Shown: piece after piece, positions 1 to 7,944 of the stretch
Layout of the letters: every line of letters starts with the position of its first letter
Numbering within the stretch: position 1 is the first letter of the stretch
From: UBA4465 sp002292365
GTDB lineage: Bacteria; Bacteroidota; Bacteroidia; Cytophagales; Cyclobacteriaceae
Direction of reading: 5' to 3'
NCBI GenBank assembly: GCA_943788615.1
Contig: CALSQY010000004.1
Coordinates: 124,001 to 188,000 of the forward strand
Length of the DNA: 64,000 nt
The notes under the pieces: generated by a model
Told to the model about the DNA's origin: nothing
Databases searched by the model: none
The model's input: the letters and a program-made list of their open reading frames with translations, nothing else
Made by a program: the position numbers and the translations under genes

Positions 1-2
1 AT

Positions 3-845
3 TGGGTTTTAAAAAAAAGTATTCACATCTTTGCAATCCCATTGAATGGGACGGAAAATATGAGATTTGGAAGCCATCTGACCTTAGATATTACAAGAAA
101 AAAAATGTTGACGCATTTAAAAAAAATAACCAAAACAACTTATGTATTAATGGCACTTTTTTTGGTCATGATACTTATCTTAGTTTATCGGAATGGATTA
201 TCAGGAACCGAAACCGGCCTAACTACACCCGTCACTTTAACGCCCAAGACAACGACGAAATTATATAAGTCATCACAATTGACTCCTCAACAAGTTGCAC
301 CGAATCAGCAAAAGTATATGATGGAGGGATTGGTTTATTTTGAAGCCCAAGAAACAGAAAATAGGCCACTGGTTGTGGTGACTGATTTGGCCGAGATAAC
401 CGCTATAAATGCTATTTTTACCCTTGAAAGTAATGCCAAGGAGACAAATCTAACGGTAGCTGAAGGCTTGGTGAAAATCACACAAAATAGAGATAATTAC
501 AAAGGAAATCGCACCTCTTTGAACATCAAACCGGGCCAAATTGGTCGCATCAAAGCCAATACGCGTGGGGTCATTAAAACGGTCAATAAGGATCCTAACT
601 TTCTAGCATGGGCTAATCAAACCTTATTCTTTCAAAATACTCCACTGAGTGAAGTGGCTTCAGTGATGGAGCGGGTCTATGGTTATCAAGTCAAATTTAT
701 AGACAAAACAGCTTCCCAATGTCGCCTAAGTCGCAGTTATGAAGAGCAGACTCCCAAAGAAATTGCTGCAGCCATTGCCGAGGTATTTGGTTTTGATTAT
801 CAAATAGAGGATCAAACCATTACGTTTGCCGGATCTTGTTTATAA
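3..845 (+). CDS. FecR-family anti-sigma factor, 5' end cut by window edge
   Basis: Membrane anti-sigma factor of the FecR type, normally paired with an ECF sigma factor and a TonB-dependent receptor to sense substrate binding at the outer membrane. The reading frame is open to the left edge, so the true start probably lies outside; the first in-window starts are TTG at 42 and ATG at 60. Visible parts in order are a short cytoplasmic remnant, one membrane segment (about residues 45-62 of the visible part), a periplasmic FecR beta region, and a C-terminal DUF4974-like secretin/TonB short domain containing FFQNTPLSEVASVMERVYGY. A full FecR protein usually has about 80 cytoplasmic residues before the membrane segment, and here only about 45 are visible. 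The partner sigma factor would lie upstream. It converges with menB, leaving 3 bases between the genes. Confidence 0.8.
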   Translation, partial: WVLKKSIHIFAIPLNGTENMRFGSHLTLDITRKKMLTHLKKITKTTYVLMALFLVMILILVYRNGLSGTETGLTTPVTLTPKTTTKLYKSSQLTPQQVAPNQQKYMMEGLVYFEAQETENRPLVVVTDLAEITAINAIFTLESNAKETNLTVAEGLVKITQNRDNYKGNRTSLNIKPGQIGRIKANTRGVIKTVNKDPNFLAWANQTLFFQNTPLSEVASVMERVYGYQVKFIDKTASQCRLSRSYEEQTPKEIAAAIAEVFGFDYQIEDQTITFAGSCL

Positions 846-848
846 AGA

Positions 849-1676
849 TCAGGGAAACTTCGGAAATTTCTTGAAATCAGGAGCCCGTTTTTCTAAAAAA
901 GCATTCTTGCCTTCTTGCGCCTCTTCCATCATATAATACATGAGAGTCGCATCTCCTGCAAATTCCATCAAACCTCTTTGACCATCCAGCTCAGCATTAA
1001 GTCCGCGTTTGATCATCCGTATGGCCATGGGGCTTCGTTGCATAATGGTCTGGCACCACTGCACGGTGATGGCCTCTAACTCTTCCAATGGCACTACTTT
1101 ATTGACCATGCCCATAGTCTCAGCTTCCGCTGCTGTGTATTGTTCACAGAGAAACCAGATTTCACGGGCCTTTTTTTGACCTACATGTCGCGCTAGGTAA
1201 GAGGATCCAAATCCACCGTCAAAGCTCCCGACCTTGGGGCCCGTCTGTCCAAATTTAGCATGGTCAGCTGCAATGGTTAAATCGCAGACTACATGCAAGA
1301 CATGTCCACCACCAATGGCGTAGCCATTGACCATGGCGATCACCGGTTTGGGTATTTCACGAATTTTTTTGTGTAAATCCAGCACATTTAATCGTGGGAC
1401 ACCATTTTCACTGATGTAACCCCCCACACCTTTGACATTTTGGTCCCCACCCGAACAAAAGGCCTTATCTCCAATGCCCGTAAAGACCACCACGCCCACA
1501 TCTTGTCGTTCTCGAGCGATGTCCATAGCGTCCATCATCTCTATATTGGTTTCGGGTCTAAAGGCATTGTATACCTCGGGTCGATTGATGGTAATTTTAG
1601 CAATGCCATCAAAGAAATCAAACTTGATGTCTTCGTAGGACTTGATGGAGGTCCACTTAAATGAATGGGTAGTCAT
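849..1676 (-). CDS. menB: 1,4-dihydroxy-2-naphthoyl-CoA synthase
   Basis: Crotonase-fold enzyme that cyclises o-succinylbenzoyl-CoA to 1,4-dihydroxy-2-naphthoyl-CoA in menaquinone synthesis, in the cytoplasm. Family signatures are FCSGGDQNVKG near residue 75, the oxyanion-hole stretch VNGYAIGGGHVLHVVCDLTI, and GQTGPKVGSFDGGFGSSYLA; the C-terminus FLEKRAPDFKKFPKFP is typical of MenB. The length of 275 residues is normal. It is last in a minus-strand men cluster and overlaps the end of menD by 20 bases, which suggests translational coupling. menC, menE and menA are not in the window. Confidence 0.95.
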   Translation of the reverse strand: MTTHSFKWTSIKSYEDIKFDFFDGIAKITINRPEVYNAFRPETNIEMMDAMDIARERQDVGVVVFTGIGDKAFCSGGDQNVKGVGGYISENGVPRLNVLDLHKKIREIPKPVIAMVNGYAIGGGHVLHVVCDLTIAADHAKFGQTGPKVGSFDGGFGSSYLARHVGQKKAREIWFLCEQYTAAEAETMGMVNKVVPLEELEAITVQWCQTIMQRSPMAIRMIKRGLNAELDGQRGLMEFAGDATLMYYMMEEAQEGKNAFLEKRAPDFKKFPKFP

Positions 1677-3330
1677 AAATGATTTTTTTTAATGCTTGAA
1701 AAACTTGTTTATTTATGGGGTGTTGAGTCTGAATCTCCAACAATTTTCCTTTGTTAGAAGGTTCAAAAAAATGGATCAATATTGCATTTAATTCTGATGA
1801 ATTTATACATTTTTCGTAGTCAAAACCTAAGTCCAAGGCGCTATGGCTTAGGTCTTTTTGATGTGGGGTCGTCAAAAATTTATCTTTTTCTGCTGGATCC
1901 AAGGCTTCGGGACCTGGGATCAAGTCAAAGATGCCACCACCAAAATTATTAAATACGACGATTCTCATATGGGATAAATCCTCATTATGAAAAAAAGCAT
2001 TGCGGTCATAGAGGAAACTTAAATCGCCCGTTAGTAGCAGGGACAATTGATCTGAAGAGAGGGCATGACCTACTGCAGTGCCATTGCTACCATCAATACC
2101 ACTGGTGCCGCGGTTCGCCCAAACCCTAGTTTTGGATGGTGCGATGCCCAGGAAATTGGCATATCTCACAGGCATACTATTGCTCAGGTGTATTTGGATA
2201 TCTCGAGGTACTTTTTTTAAGACCACTTGCATGGCTGAAAATTCGCTAAACGGGGCTTGATATTGGTTGAGGAGTTTTGCCGTTTGGCGTTGGGCCATTT
2301 GCCAGTGATTGGCAAATACTTTGGACGGCTGGCCCGGGTCTATGAGTTTATTCAACACCTGTTCTGGGTTACCTTCTATCACACCCAAAAGACGCTGGTA
2401 GGGGTCTTGTAGCTCAGGTTGGGGGTCGATATGCCATTGAATGGCTGCACTTTTTCTTAAAAAAAGTTTGAGATTTTTTGAAATGATAGATCTTCCAAAA
2501 GTCAGCACCAGATCAGGCGTTAAGGGTTCTTGAAGGGAACTATTAATGAGGAAAAGGTCTTGGTGTTGGATCACATCTGTCAAAGTGTGTCCGTTTGAAA
2601 TGATGTCTCCTATGATCGGAATGCCTTGACTAGCCAAACGGCGCAGTTGATTTTTACAATCTTCAGATAAAGTACCTTGTCCAATGACAATGATTTTTTT
2701 GGTAGCCTTCGCCCAGTCATGTATCAACCCCTCACAGTTGGCTTGCTTTTTAGCAGGATAGCTTTTGATGATTTTGAGGTCTTGACTGAACGCAAGTTTT
2801 TGATTTTTATCTGGATAAAAGGGCTCTCTGAAAGGAAAATTTAAGTGTACGGGACGCCTTGAATGGGTAGCTAAATGACAACCCTGCGCTATTTTGGTTT
2901 GATAGGCCCAACGAGCATCTTCAAAATCAAGGGAAGTGGGCATCTGAATAAATGCTTTGACAAATGCTTGAAAAACATTTTGCTGTTGGATGGTCTGCCC
3001 ATCCCATTGATCAATCCACTCTGAAGGTCGATCACCACTCATAATGATCAATGGAGTCCGGCTGTAATAGGCTTCTGCAATTGCAGGACCATAATTGAGC
3101 AAGGCTGTCCCAGAAGTACAACAAAGTACGACAGGTCTTTGGGTATGCTGTGCGATGCCCAAGGCAATGAATCCAGCGGACCTTTCATCCACCACCACAC
3201 GGGTGCGAAGGTGGGGATGCCTCGAAAAGCTAATACTCAAAGGAGTATTGCGTGACCCTGGAGAAAATACCGCATCTCGAATGCCTAATTGATAACAAAT
3301 TTCAGAAGTATCAAAATGAATTTGATTCAT
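1657..3330 (-). CDS. menD: SEPHCHC synthase (menaquinone biosynthesis)
   Basis: Thiamine-diphosphate enzyme that joins 2-oxoglutarate to isochorismate, giving 2-succinyl-5-enolpyruvyl-6-hydroxy-3-cyclohexene-1-carboxylate. The N-terminal pyrimidine-binding domain has SPGSRNTPLSISF and the catalytic glutamate region VVDERSAGFIALG (Glu49). The C-terminal pyrophosphate domain has GDLSFLYDRNAFFH followed by the FNNFGGGIF stretch characteristic of MenD. The length of 557 residues is normal. Its ATG overlaps the menF stop as ATGA, and its end overlaps menB. The substrate isochorismate is supplied by the upstream menF. Confidence 0.95.
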   Translation of the reverse strand: MNQIHFDTSEICYQLGIRDAVFSPGSRNTPLSISFSRHPHLRTRVVVDERSAGFIALGIAQHTQRPVVLCCTSGTALLNYGPAIAEAYYSRTPLIIMSGDRPSEWIDQWDGQTIQQQNVFQAFVKAFIQMPTSLDFEDARWAYQTKIAQGCHLATHSRRPVHLNFPFREPFYPDKNQKLAFSQDLKIIKSYPAKKQANCEGLIHDWAKATKKIIVIGQGTLSEDCKNQLRRLASQGIPIIGDIISNGHTLTDVIQHQDLFLINSSLQEPLTPDLVLTFGRSIISKNLKLFLRKSAAIQWHIDPQPELQDPYQRLLGVIEGNPEQVLNKLIDPGQPSKVFANHWQMAQRQTAKLLNQYQAPFSEFSAMQVVLKKVPRDIQIHLSNSMPVRYANFLGIAPSKTRVWANRGTSGIDGSNGTAVGHALSSDQLSLLLTGDLSFLYDRNAFFHNEDLSHMRIVVFNNFGGGIFDLIPGPEALDPAEKDKFLTTPHQKDLSHSALDLGFDYEKCINSSELNAILIHFFEPSNKGKLLEIQTQHPINKQVFQALKKIIYDYPFI

Positions 3331-4511
3331 GACTGAAATACAATTCTTTTCAAAGTTTGCATTTTTAACTGGGTCTCCTCAAATTCTTTTTCGGGATTAG
3401 AATCTTCTGTAATACCTGCACCGGCATAAAACCGTCCGGTATTTCCCATGATTTTCATACATCTGAGGTTGACAAACAGATGGGTATAACCCGAGATATT
3501 GATAGGCCCCAAAAATCCTGCGTACAATTCACGATCGTATTTTTCATGTTTCTTGATGAAGTCCAGTGCAGGTTGCAAGGGCATGCCACAAACCGCTGAT
3601 GTAGGATTGAGAAGCTCCAGCATGGTGCTGCCGAGTTCAGGCATATTTACCGCTTCCATATCTACCTGATAAATGGTCTTTAGATGTGCCATACGACCTG
3701 CTTGAATTGTTTTAGGTCCATTTTCTAGATATTCTCTCAGTCTTATTTTTTTGAAGCAATCGATGATGTATCGACTGACCATGGCCTGCTCTTCAATTTC
3801 CTTTTGCATCCAAAGGACCTCATTCATAGTTTGATCAGCTCTCAGTTTTTGGGTGCTTGCCAAAGAAACGGTTTTGAATTGATGGTCCTTGATTTCAAGT
3901 AAGGTTTCTGGTGTAGCCCCCAACCAACAGCCAAAATTGGGGGTAGAAACTAAATAGATAAAGGCATTTGGATAGGTATCACAAGCCATTTCAAAGGCTT
4001 TCATGAGCTCAAAATTTGCAGGCAAGGCTTGATCATCAAATCGAGATAAAACGACTTTGTCAAAGATACCTTTCTTAATACATTGAACAGCTTCAACGAC
4101 ATCGCTACGAAATCCATGAGCGGAGTTTTCTATCTTTTGGTGAAGGGCTCGATGGGTATTCCCCATGGATTTTTGAAAATCGGAAATTTCTCGATCATTC
4201 AGCAGCGGATCAAGGGAGTTTTGTACACATTTCTTTTGATGCCATTTAATAATCAAATCACCTTTGATCAGCTGTGGCTCACTCGGATGATGCTTTAAAA
4301 AAGGATTGATATAAAAGCCCGTACCGGCATCTTCTAGCTTTTGATGTTTTTGTATTTGAGGTCTTAAATCTGAAATTCCATGTACATAAGGGTCATTGGG
4401 AAGGCGCCAAATAGCCACTGGGTAGGCACTGTCCATCAAGGCACTCCAAAGCGCTGACGGCGTCTCAAAGGTTAGGGTATTTAAATGGGTCTTAGTGGTT
4501 TGCAGAGCCAT
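3327..4511 (-). CDS. menF: Isochorismate synthase
   Basis: Chorismate-utilising enzyme that isomerises chorismate to isochorismate, the first committed step of menaquinone synthesis. The chorismate-binding C-terminal domain shows SAVCGMPLQPALDFI, YDRELYAGFLGPI and the terminal block RFYAGAGITEDSNPEKEFEE. Residues 1-120 are the less conserved N-terminal half. Chorismate-binding relatives include EntC, PabB and TrpE; the position between menI and menD fixes the role as MenF. The ORF overlaps the upstream thioesterase gene by 20 bases and menD by 4 bases. Confidence 0.92.
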   Translation of the reverse strand: MALQTTKTHLNTLTFETPSALWSALMDSAYPVAIWRLPNDPYVHGISDLRPQIQKHQKLEDAGTGFYINPFLKHHPSEPQLIKGDLIIKWHQKKCVQNSLDPLLNDREISDFQKSMGNTHRALHQKIENSAHGFRSDVVEAVQCIKKGIFDKVVLSRFDDQALPANFELMKAFEMACDTYPNAFIYLVSTPNFGCWLGATPETLLEIKDHQFKTVSLASTQKLRADQTMNEVLWMQKEIEEQAMVSRYIIDCFKKIRLREYLENGPKTIQAGRMAHLKTIYQVDMEAVNMPELGSTMLELLNPTSAVCGMPLQPALDFIKKHEKYDRELYAGFLGPINISGYTHLFVNLRCMKIMGNTGRFYAGAGITEDSNPEKEFEETQLKMQTLKRIVFQS

Positions 4512-4929
4512 TATCCTTTTTAATTATCGCTACGGTAAGCTTACTGGTACAAACTAATTTTCCAGCTTCATTTCTAATCTCTGTTTGCCATATCTGCGTA
4601 CTTCTTCCTACGTGAATAGGGCTAGCCTTACCGTATACATAGCCTGATTTTACCGATTTAATATGATTGGCATTGATTTCTAGGCCAACAGGAAATTCAA
4701 TAGATTTATCAATTAATAAAGAAGCGGCAAGGCTTCCCAAGGTTTCAGAAAGGACGACAGAAGCGCCGCCATGTAACAAACCCATAGGTTGTATTGTCCG
4801 ATGATCGACGGGCATTTTTGCCAAAATGAAGTCAACGCCAACCTCCATGATTTCGATCCCCAAATGTGCGACCAAGGTGTCTTTACCTGCCGCATTTAAC
4901 ATGTCTACTGTATGGGTTGATGGAAACAT
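4492..4929 (-). CDS. Hotdog-fold thioesterase, probable DHNA-CoA thioesterase
   Basis: PaaI/YbdB-type hotdog thioesterase. The family signature LLHGGASVVLSETLGSLAA lies in the middle of the protein. In this position it most likely hydrolyses 1,4-dihydroxy-2-naphthoyl-CoA (the MenI step), which is an inference from the neighbourhood. I place the start at the ATG at 4929: the longer reading begins with TTG at 4947, inside a good -7 promoter element (4945-4952), so it probably lies upstream of the transcript. It is the first gene of the men cluster and overlaps menF by 20 bases. The alternative is a phenylacetyl-CoA-type or other acyl-CoA thioesterase. Confidence 0.85.
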   Translation of the reverse strand: MFPSTHTVDMLNAAGKDTLVAHLGIEIMEVGVDFILAKMPVDHRTIQPMGLLHGGASVVLSETLGSLAASLLIDKSIEFPVGLEINANHIKSVKSGYVYGKASPIHVGRSTQIWQTEIRNEAGKLVCTSKLTVAIIKKDNGSANH

Positions 4930-4944
4930 AGGAGATTTTGCTCT

Positions 4945-4952
4945 CAAAGATA
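4945..4952 (-). promoter_or_regulatory. Predicted -7 element of the men operon promoter
   Basis: On the minus strand this reads TATCTTTG, a full match to the Bacteroidota -7 consensus TAnnTTTG, about 16 bases before the chosen menI ATG. I do not see a TTTG -33 element 19 bases upstream, so the promoter is only half supported. The leader would be about 10 bases. Confidence 0.4.
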
Positions 4953-5090
4953 CAACGAGACGCTTATATTGGGTTCATTCGGTCAACAATTCTCTCATTT
5001 TTTGCTTTTAGTGGTATGTGTATTAATCCTTCTTGAGACATTTTCATTAACGGATGGATTCATCTTTTATAGAATTCGATGGAAAAATCA

Positions 5091-5098
5091 TATTTTTG
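5091..5098 (+). promoter_or_regulatory. Predicted -7 element upstream of the histidine phosphatase
   Basis: TATTTTTG matches TAnnTTTG and lies 24 bases before the TTG chosen as start of the phosphatase gene. No clear TTTG -33 element is seen at the expected spacing. It argues that codons upstream of about 5105 are not translated. Confidence 0.35.
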
Positions 5099-5121
5099 CT
5101 TTCTCAAATCGGCAGTTAATT

Positions 5122-5745
5122 TTGAATAAAAAAACCATACACATCATTCGCCACGGCGAAACCGCTTACAATAAAACAGGACGCATCCAAGGGCAAGGCA
5201 TTGATGCTTCATTAAATGATCAAGGGCGGGCACAGGGGAACGCCTTTTTTGAAACTTACCAAACGTTGGCATTGGACAAAATTTATGTGTCGGCATTAAA
5301 ACGGACCAAAGAGTCGGTGATACATTTTATAAATAAAGGGGTTCCTTATGAATCATTAACCGGACTCAATGAAATCAGTTGGGGGGATCAAGAGGGGAAG
5401 TCATTTACCCCAGAAACTAAAAAAAAACATTTTGATGTTTTGGGTGATTGGCAAAAAGGGGATTACGATCGCGTGTTTCCAGGAGGGGAATCTCCGAATC
5501 AAGTGATGGCACGTCAGCGAGAGGCCATCGCTCATATCATGAAACAAAATCATGAATCTGAAGTTTTGATTTGTATGCATGGACGGGCCATACGGATTTT
5601 ACTTTCTTGGTTGCTGTATGATTCTTTGAGTAAAATGGAAAGTTTTGAACATACCAACCTGTGCAGATATCAAGTCAATTATGATGGAAATCATTTTTCA
5701 TTAGTAGCCTCTAATGACACCCGTCATTTAGAAAATATTTCATAG
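5122..5745 (+). CDS. Histidine phosphatase family protein (phosphoglycerate mutase-like)
   Basis: Cytoplasmic histidine phosphatase, about 208 residues. The catalytic phosphohistidine motif IIRHGETAYNKTGRIQG is at the N-terminus and the second histidine is in LICMHGRAIRILL. The arginines after RHG and in SALKRTKES fit the phosphate pocket. The substrate cannot be told from sequence: CobC-type, GpmB-type and sugar-phosphate phosphatases look alike. The frame stays open back to 4969, but the upstream residues look like translated promoter DNA, so I chose the TTG at 5122, eight codons before the RHG motif; an ATG is lacking there. It is monocistronic, divergent from the men operon. Confidence 0.82.
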   Translation: MNKKTIHIIRHGETAYNKTGRIQGQGIDASLNDQGRAQGNAFFETYQTLALDKIYVSALKRTKESVIHFINKGVPYESLTGLNEISWGDQEGKSFTPETKKKHFDVLGDWQKGDYDRVFPGGESPNQVMARQREAIAHIMKQNHESEVLICMHGRAIRILLSWLLYDSLSKMESFEHTNLCRYQVNYDGNHFSLVASNDTRHLENIS

Positions 5746-6140
5746 TCAAAAACTCAACAAAGCGAAATACTTCGAAGTGAGAAGGGAAGCAGAGGTTGCG
5801 CCAAATCCATAAGGAACCAGTAACTTTATCAGCACCTTTTGGTCGGTTTGGTAAAGTAAAAGCTGGGCAGTTCTAGATAAAAATTCACTCTAACGAAAAA
5901 ATTCTAGCTTTAGTTGATTTACTTAGATTTAATTAATTGATATATAATAAGTTGTGTTTCTTTTAGTAAAGTCCCAAAGATAATTTGGTTTCAAAATTAT
6001 ATATTTATAACTATCTATTAATGAGTATTTTAAAAATATTTGAGTAAAGTAATAATTTTAGTTATTATTGTATTTGATTTAGACATGTAAAATCACGACT
6101 AAAACACATTTTTACTTCAAACATAAAACCAATCAGACGG
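5746..6140. other. 395-base gene-free gap
   Basis: No open frame or recognisable gene is present. The first 150 bases hold the hairpin-rich segment 5776-5889. The rest is strongly AT-rich and probably contains the promoter of the secreted protein gene at 6141, but I find no full TTTG/TAnnTTTG pair. Confidence 0.5.
5776..5889 (+). other. Nested inverted repeats, possible structured RNA or dispersed repeat
   Basis: The core is a 9-base stem (5823-5831 with 5849-5857, one G-T pair) around an inner ACC/GGT pair (5834-5836, 5841-5843). Outside it, CCAG 5817-5820 can pair with CTGG 5863-5866, or GGAAC 5813-5817 with GTTCT 5870-5874. AGTGA 5776-5780 can close with TCACT 5885-5889. No T-run follows, so it is not a standard terminator. 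It does not match any riboswitch consensus that I can recall. It could be an RNA element, a protein-binding repeat or a copy of a dispersed repeat. Confidence 0.4.
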
Positions 6141-7274
6141 ATGAAAAATTTATTAATTATCACTTGTTTACTTTTTGGATTGACTTCCCATGCCCAATGG
6201 ATTGCCAAAACATCTTGTTCAAAAAAGGCCGCCATAATCGCAAATGAGGCACTCGAATCTCGATTAAATGTGGAGCCTTTAATTGCTCTGGGTCAAGCCA
6301 AAGCTGCCCTAACTTTGGACCCAGATTGTGGATGTGCAAAAATCATCATTGCGGGACTTGCCAGTGCAAATAAAGATTGGGGGTCTAGAAAGGACAAATT
6401 AGGCAGCATAGATCGTTCGAGTTTATCGGATGAGGAAAAAGCTTGGTATGATATTCTGAGGGCTAGTGAGGGTCAAGTAAAAGAAAAATTAAATGCGGCT
6501 TTAGCAGTCTATCCCAACAGTCCGATGTTTAATTACTTTTCACTAGGAGAAGATGTAAATGCCAGTATAGCTTTTGCAGAAAAATTCCCTAAATATGCGT
6601 CACCGGTCCTCAATTCAATTACCTATGGCTATGGTCGCGGGGAAGATGTAGCAGCTGATTACGCTAAGGCTATGGAGAGCGGACAAAAATCGATCACCCT
6701 ACACGATGGACCCAATATTTATGACACCATGGCTGAGATAGAGTTTGAATTAGGTAACTATCAAAACGCCTTAGACAATCAGCTCAAGGCGGTAGATTTT
6801 GCTCATGCGGGAGGTTCACCCTATTTGGTAAGTGCACAGAAGTACTGGCATTACAACAACAAAGAAGAAATCGTAAGAACTTTGATTGAAATGCAAAATA
6901 AACTTCAAGTAGCGATCACCGGAGGGGATCAAGAAACTGCATTATCACTCATGGATGCCAATAATCCCATGTACACGGGGGATTCAAATCTAGAAGACTT
7001 CTACAAATTTGACGCAGCTAAGGTGATGGATGGAGCAAATGTGAAATGGAGTGCCTTAGAGTTATATGATTTTCACAGTCAATTCTCACCCGACATGAGT
7101 ACGGCTGTTTTGTCTTTTTACGCTAAAGGAGGATATTCGGTAGACGGGGGCGAAGAAGTTGCGTACAGAACCCGCGCTTCTAGTGTCTGGACTCGAACTA
7201 ATGATGGCTGGAAGGTAATTCATGGTAACTGGGCACCTCAAAGAGGGATGATGGGAATCCCCGTGGCTGATTAA
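6141..7274 (+). CDS. Secreted protein, TPR-like region plus NTF2-like C-terminal domain
   Basis: Function unknown. Residues 1-18 form a Sec signal peptide ending in SHAQ. The middle (about 25-270) is alanine-rich and helical, with segments such as YDTMAEIEFELGNYQNALDN that look like tetratricopeptide repeats. Two early cysteine pairs are present, including DPDCGCAKI. The last 110 residues resemble the SnoaL/DUF4440 NTF2-like fold, ending in RASSVWTRTNDGWKVIHGNW. It is probably periplasmic or surface-exposed; no T9SS tail is visible. The gene is monocistronic, with a strong terminator 90 bases after the stop. Confidence 0.78.
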   Translation: MKNLLIITCLLFGLTSHAQWIAKTSCSKKAAIIANEALESRLNVEPLIALGQAKAALTLDPDCGCAKIIIAGLASANKDWGSRKDKLGSIDRSSLSDEEKAWYDILRASEGQVKEKLNAALAVYPNSPMFNYFSLGEDVNASIAFAEKFPKYASPVLNSITYGYGRGEDVAADYAKAMESGQKSITLHDGPNIYDTMAEIEFELGNYQNALDNQLKAVDFAHAGGSPYLVSAQKYWHYNNKEEIVRTLIEMQNKLQVAITGGDQETALSLMDANNPMYTGDSNLEDFYKFDAAKVMDGANVKWSALELYDFHSQFSPDMSTAVLSFYAKGGYSVDGGEEVAYRTRASSVWTRTNDGWKVIHGNWAPQRGMMGIPVAD

Positions 7275-7651
7275 TTTGAGAAGTTTTATGCACCCTTCCA
7301 ACCATTAGCAACATTTGGGTGTTCTTTGTTTATAGGTATAAGCCAATTTATATGAAGAAGAAAAACCAAGATGATAAATTCACTTGGTTTTTTTTGTGCT
7401 TTTGGATTATAAAACTTGGCAAACCCTGCGTAACTCTTTGAATAGTATTCACGTAAGGCTTTTTTGTGAAGGTTATTTTTTTTAAAAATCATCACATTTC
7501 CCAAAGAATTAAGCCCTATCTATTACCCCTCCAATGATTAATTGATCAGCTCAATCACCTCATATGTATGATAGATATCACAAAATCTATTTATATCCAA
7601 ATTACGGAAAAGATGATAGGCCCAGGTTTTACTAATAAAATTTACCTAAAG
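7275..7651. other. 377-base gene-free gap
   Basis: It contains the terminator at 7362-7396. A 72-codon minus-strand frame (7286-7504) runs straight through that terminator and shows no family signature, so I treat it as non-coding. The last 130 bases before the rhodanese gene show nothing I can name. Confidence 0.5.
7362..7396 (+). terminator. Rho-independent terminator
   Basis: AAAACCAAG (7362-7370) pairs perfectly with CTTGGTTTT (7383-7391) around a 12-base loop, and the T-run continues to 7395. It ends the transcript of the secreted protein gene at 6141-7274. The A-rich left arm means it could also work on the minus strand. Confidence 0.8.
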
Positions 7652-7942
7652 CTACCCTAGGAATGCTTCAATGCCTCCCAGAAGAATTCTGACTTGAGTA
7701 AACCCATTTGACTCAAGAAATATTTTGGCTTGGTTTGATCTCTCTCCCGTCTTACAATGGACAATAATTTCTTGATCTTTCAAAGGACTGAGTTCATCAA
7801 GTTGGTCTGGAATACTGGTAAGGGGTATCAATTGCGCGCCAATATTAGATTCTTCATGCTCCCAAGGCTCTCTTACATCAAAAAAGTTGAGAGTTTCACT
7901 TTTATTTAATCTGGTTTTTAATTCTGAAACCTCAATATCCAT
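7652..7942 (-). CDS. Rhodanese-like domain protein
   Basis: Single-domain rhodanese of 96 residues. It has the CDC25-like start FFDVREPWEHEESNI and an active-site loop VHCKTGERS with the persulfide-carrying cysteine at residue 63. It probably moves sulfane sulfur or senses redox state in the cytoplasm, like GlpE. The gene begins 2 bases after the stop of the T9SS cargo gene, so it is the last gene of that minus-strand unit. The partner is unknown; the Fe-S genes mrp and nfu lie upstream in the same direction. Confidence 0.9.
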   Translation of the reverse strand: MDIEVSELKTRLNKSETLNFFDVREPWEHEESNIGAQLIPLTSIPDQLDELSPLKDQEIIVHCKTGERSNQAKIFLESNGFTQVRILLGGIEAFLG

Positions 7943-7944
7943 AA

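Noticed and set aside
1432..1664. Plus-strand frames opposite menB
   Set aside because: They are antisense shadows of a confidently identified enzyme and show no domain of their own.
5776..5889. Lysine or other known riboswitch
   Set aside because: A short AGAGGTTGCG stretch recalls the lysine riboswitch, but the other conserved blocks are missing and the next gene is 250 bases away and not metabolic.
7286..7504. 72-codon minus-strand frame in the gap after the secreted protein gene
   Set aside because: It runs through a strong plus-strand terminator hairpin and has no family signature or signal peptide.
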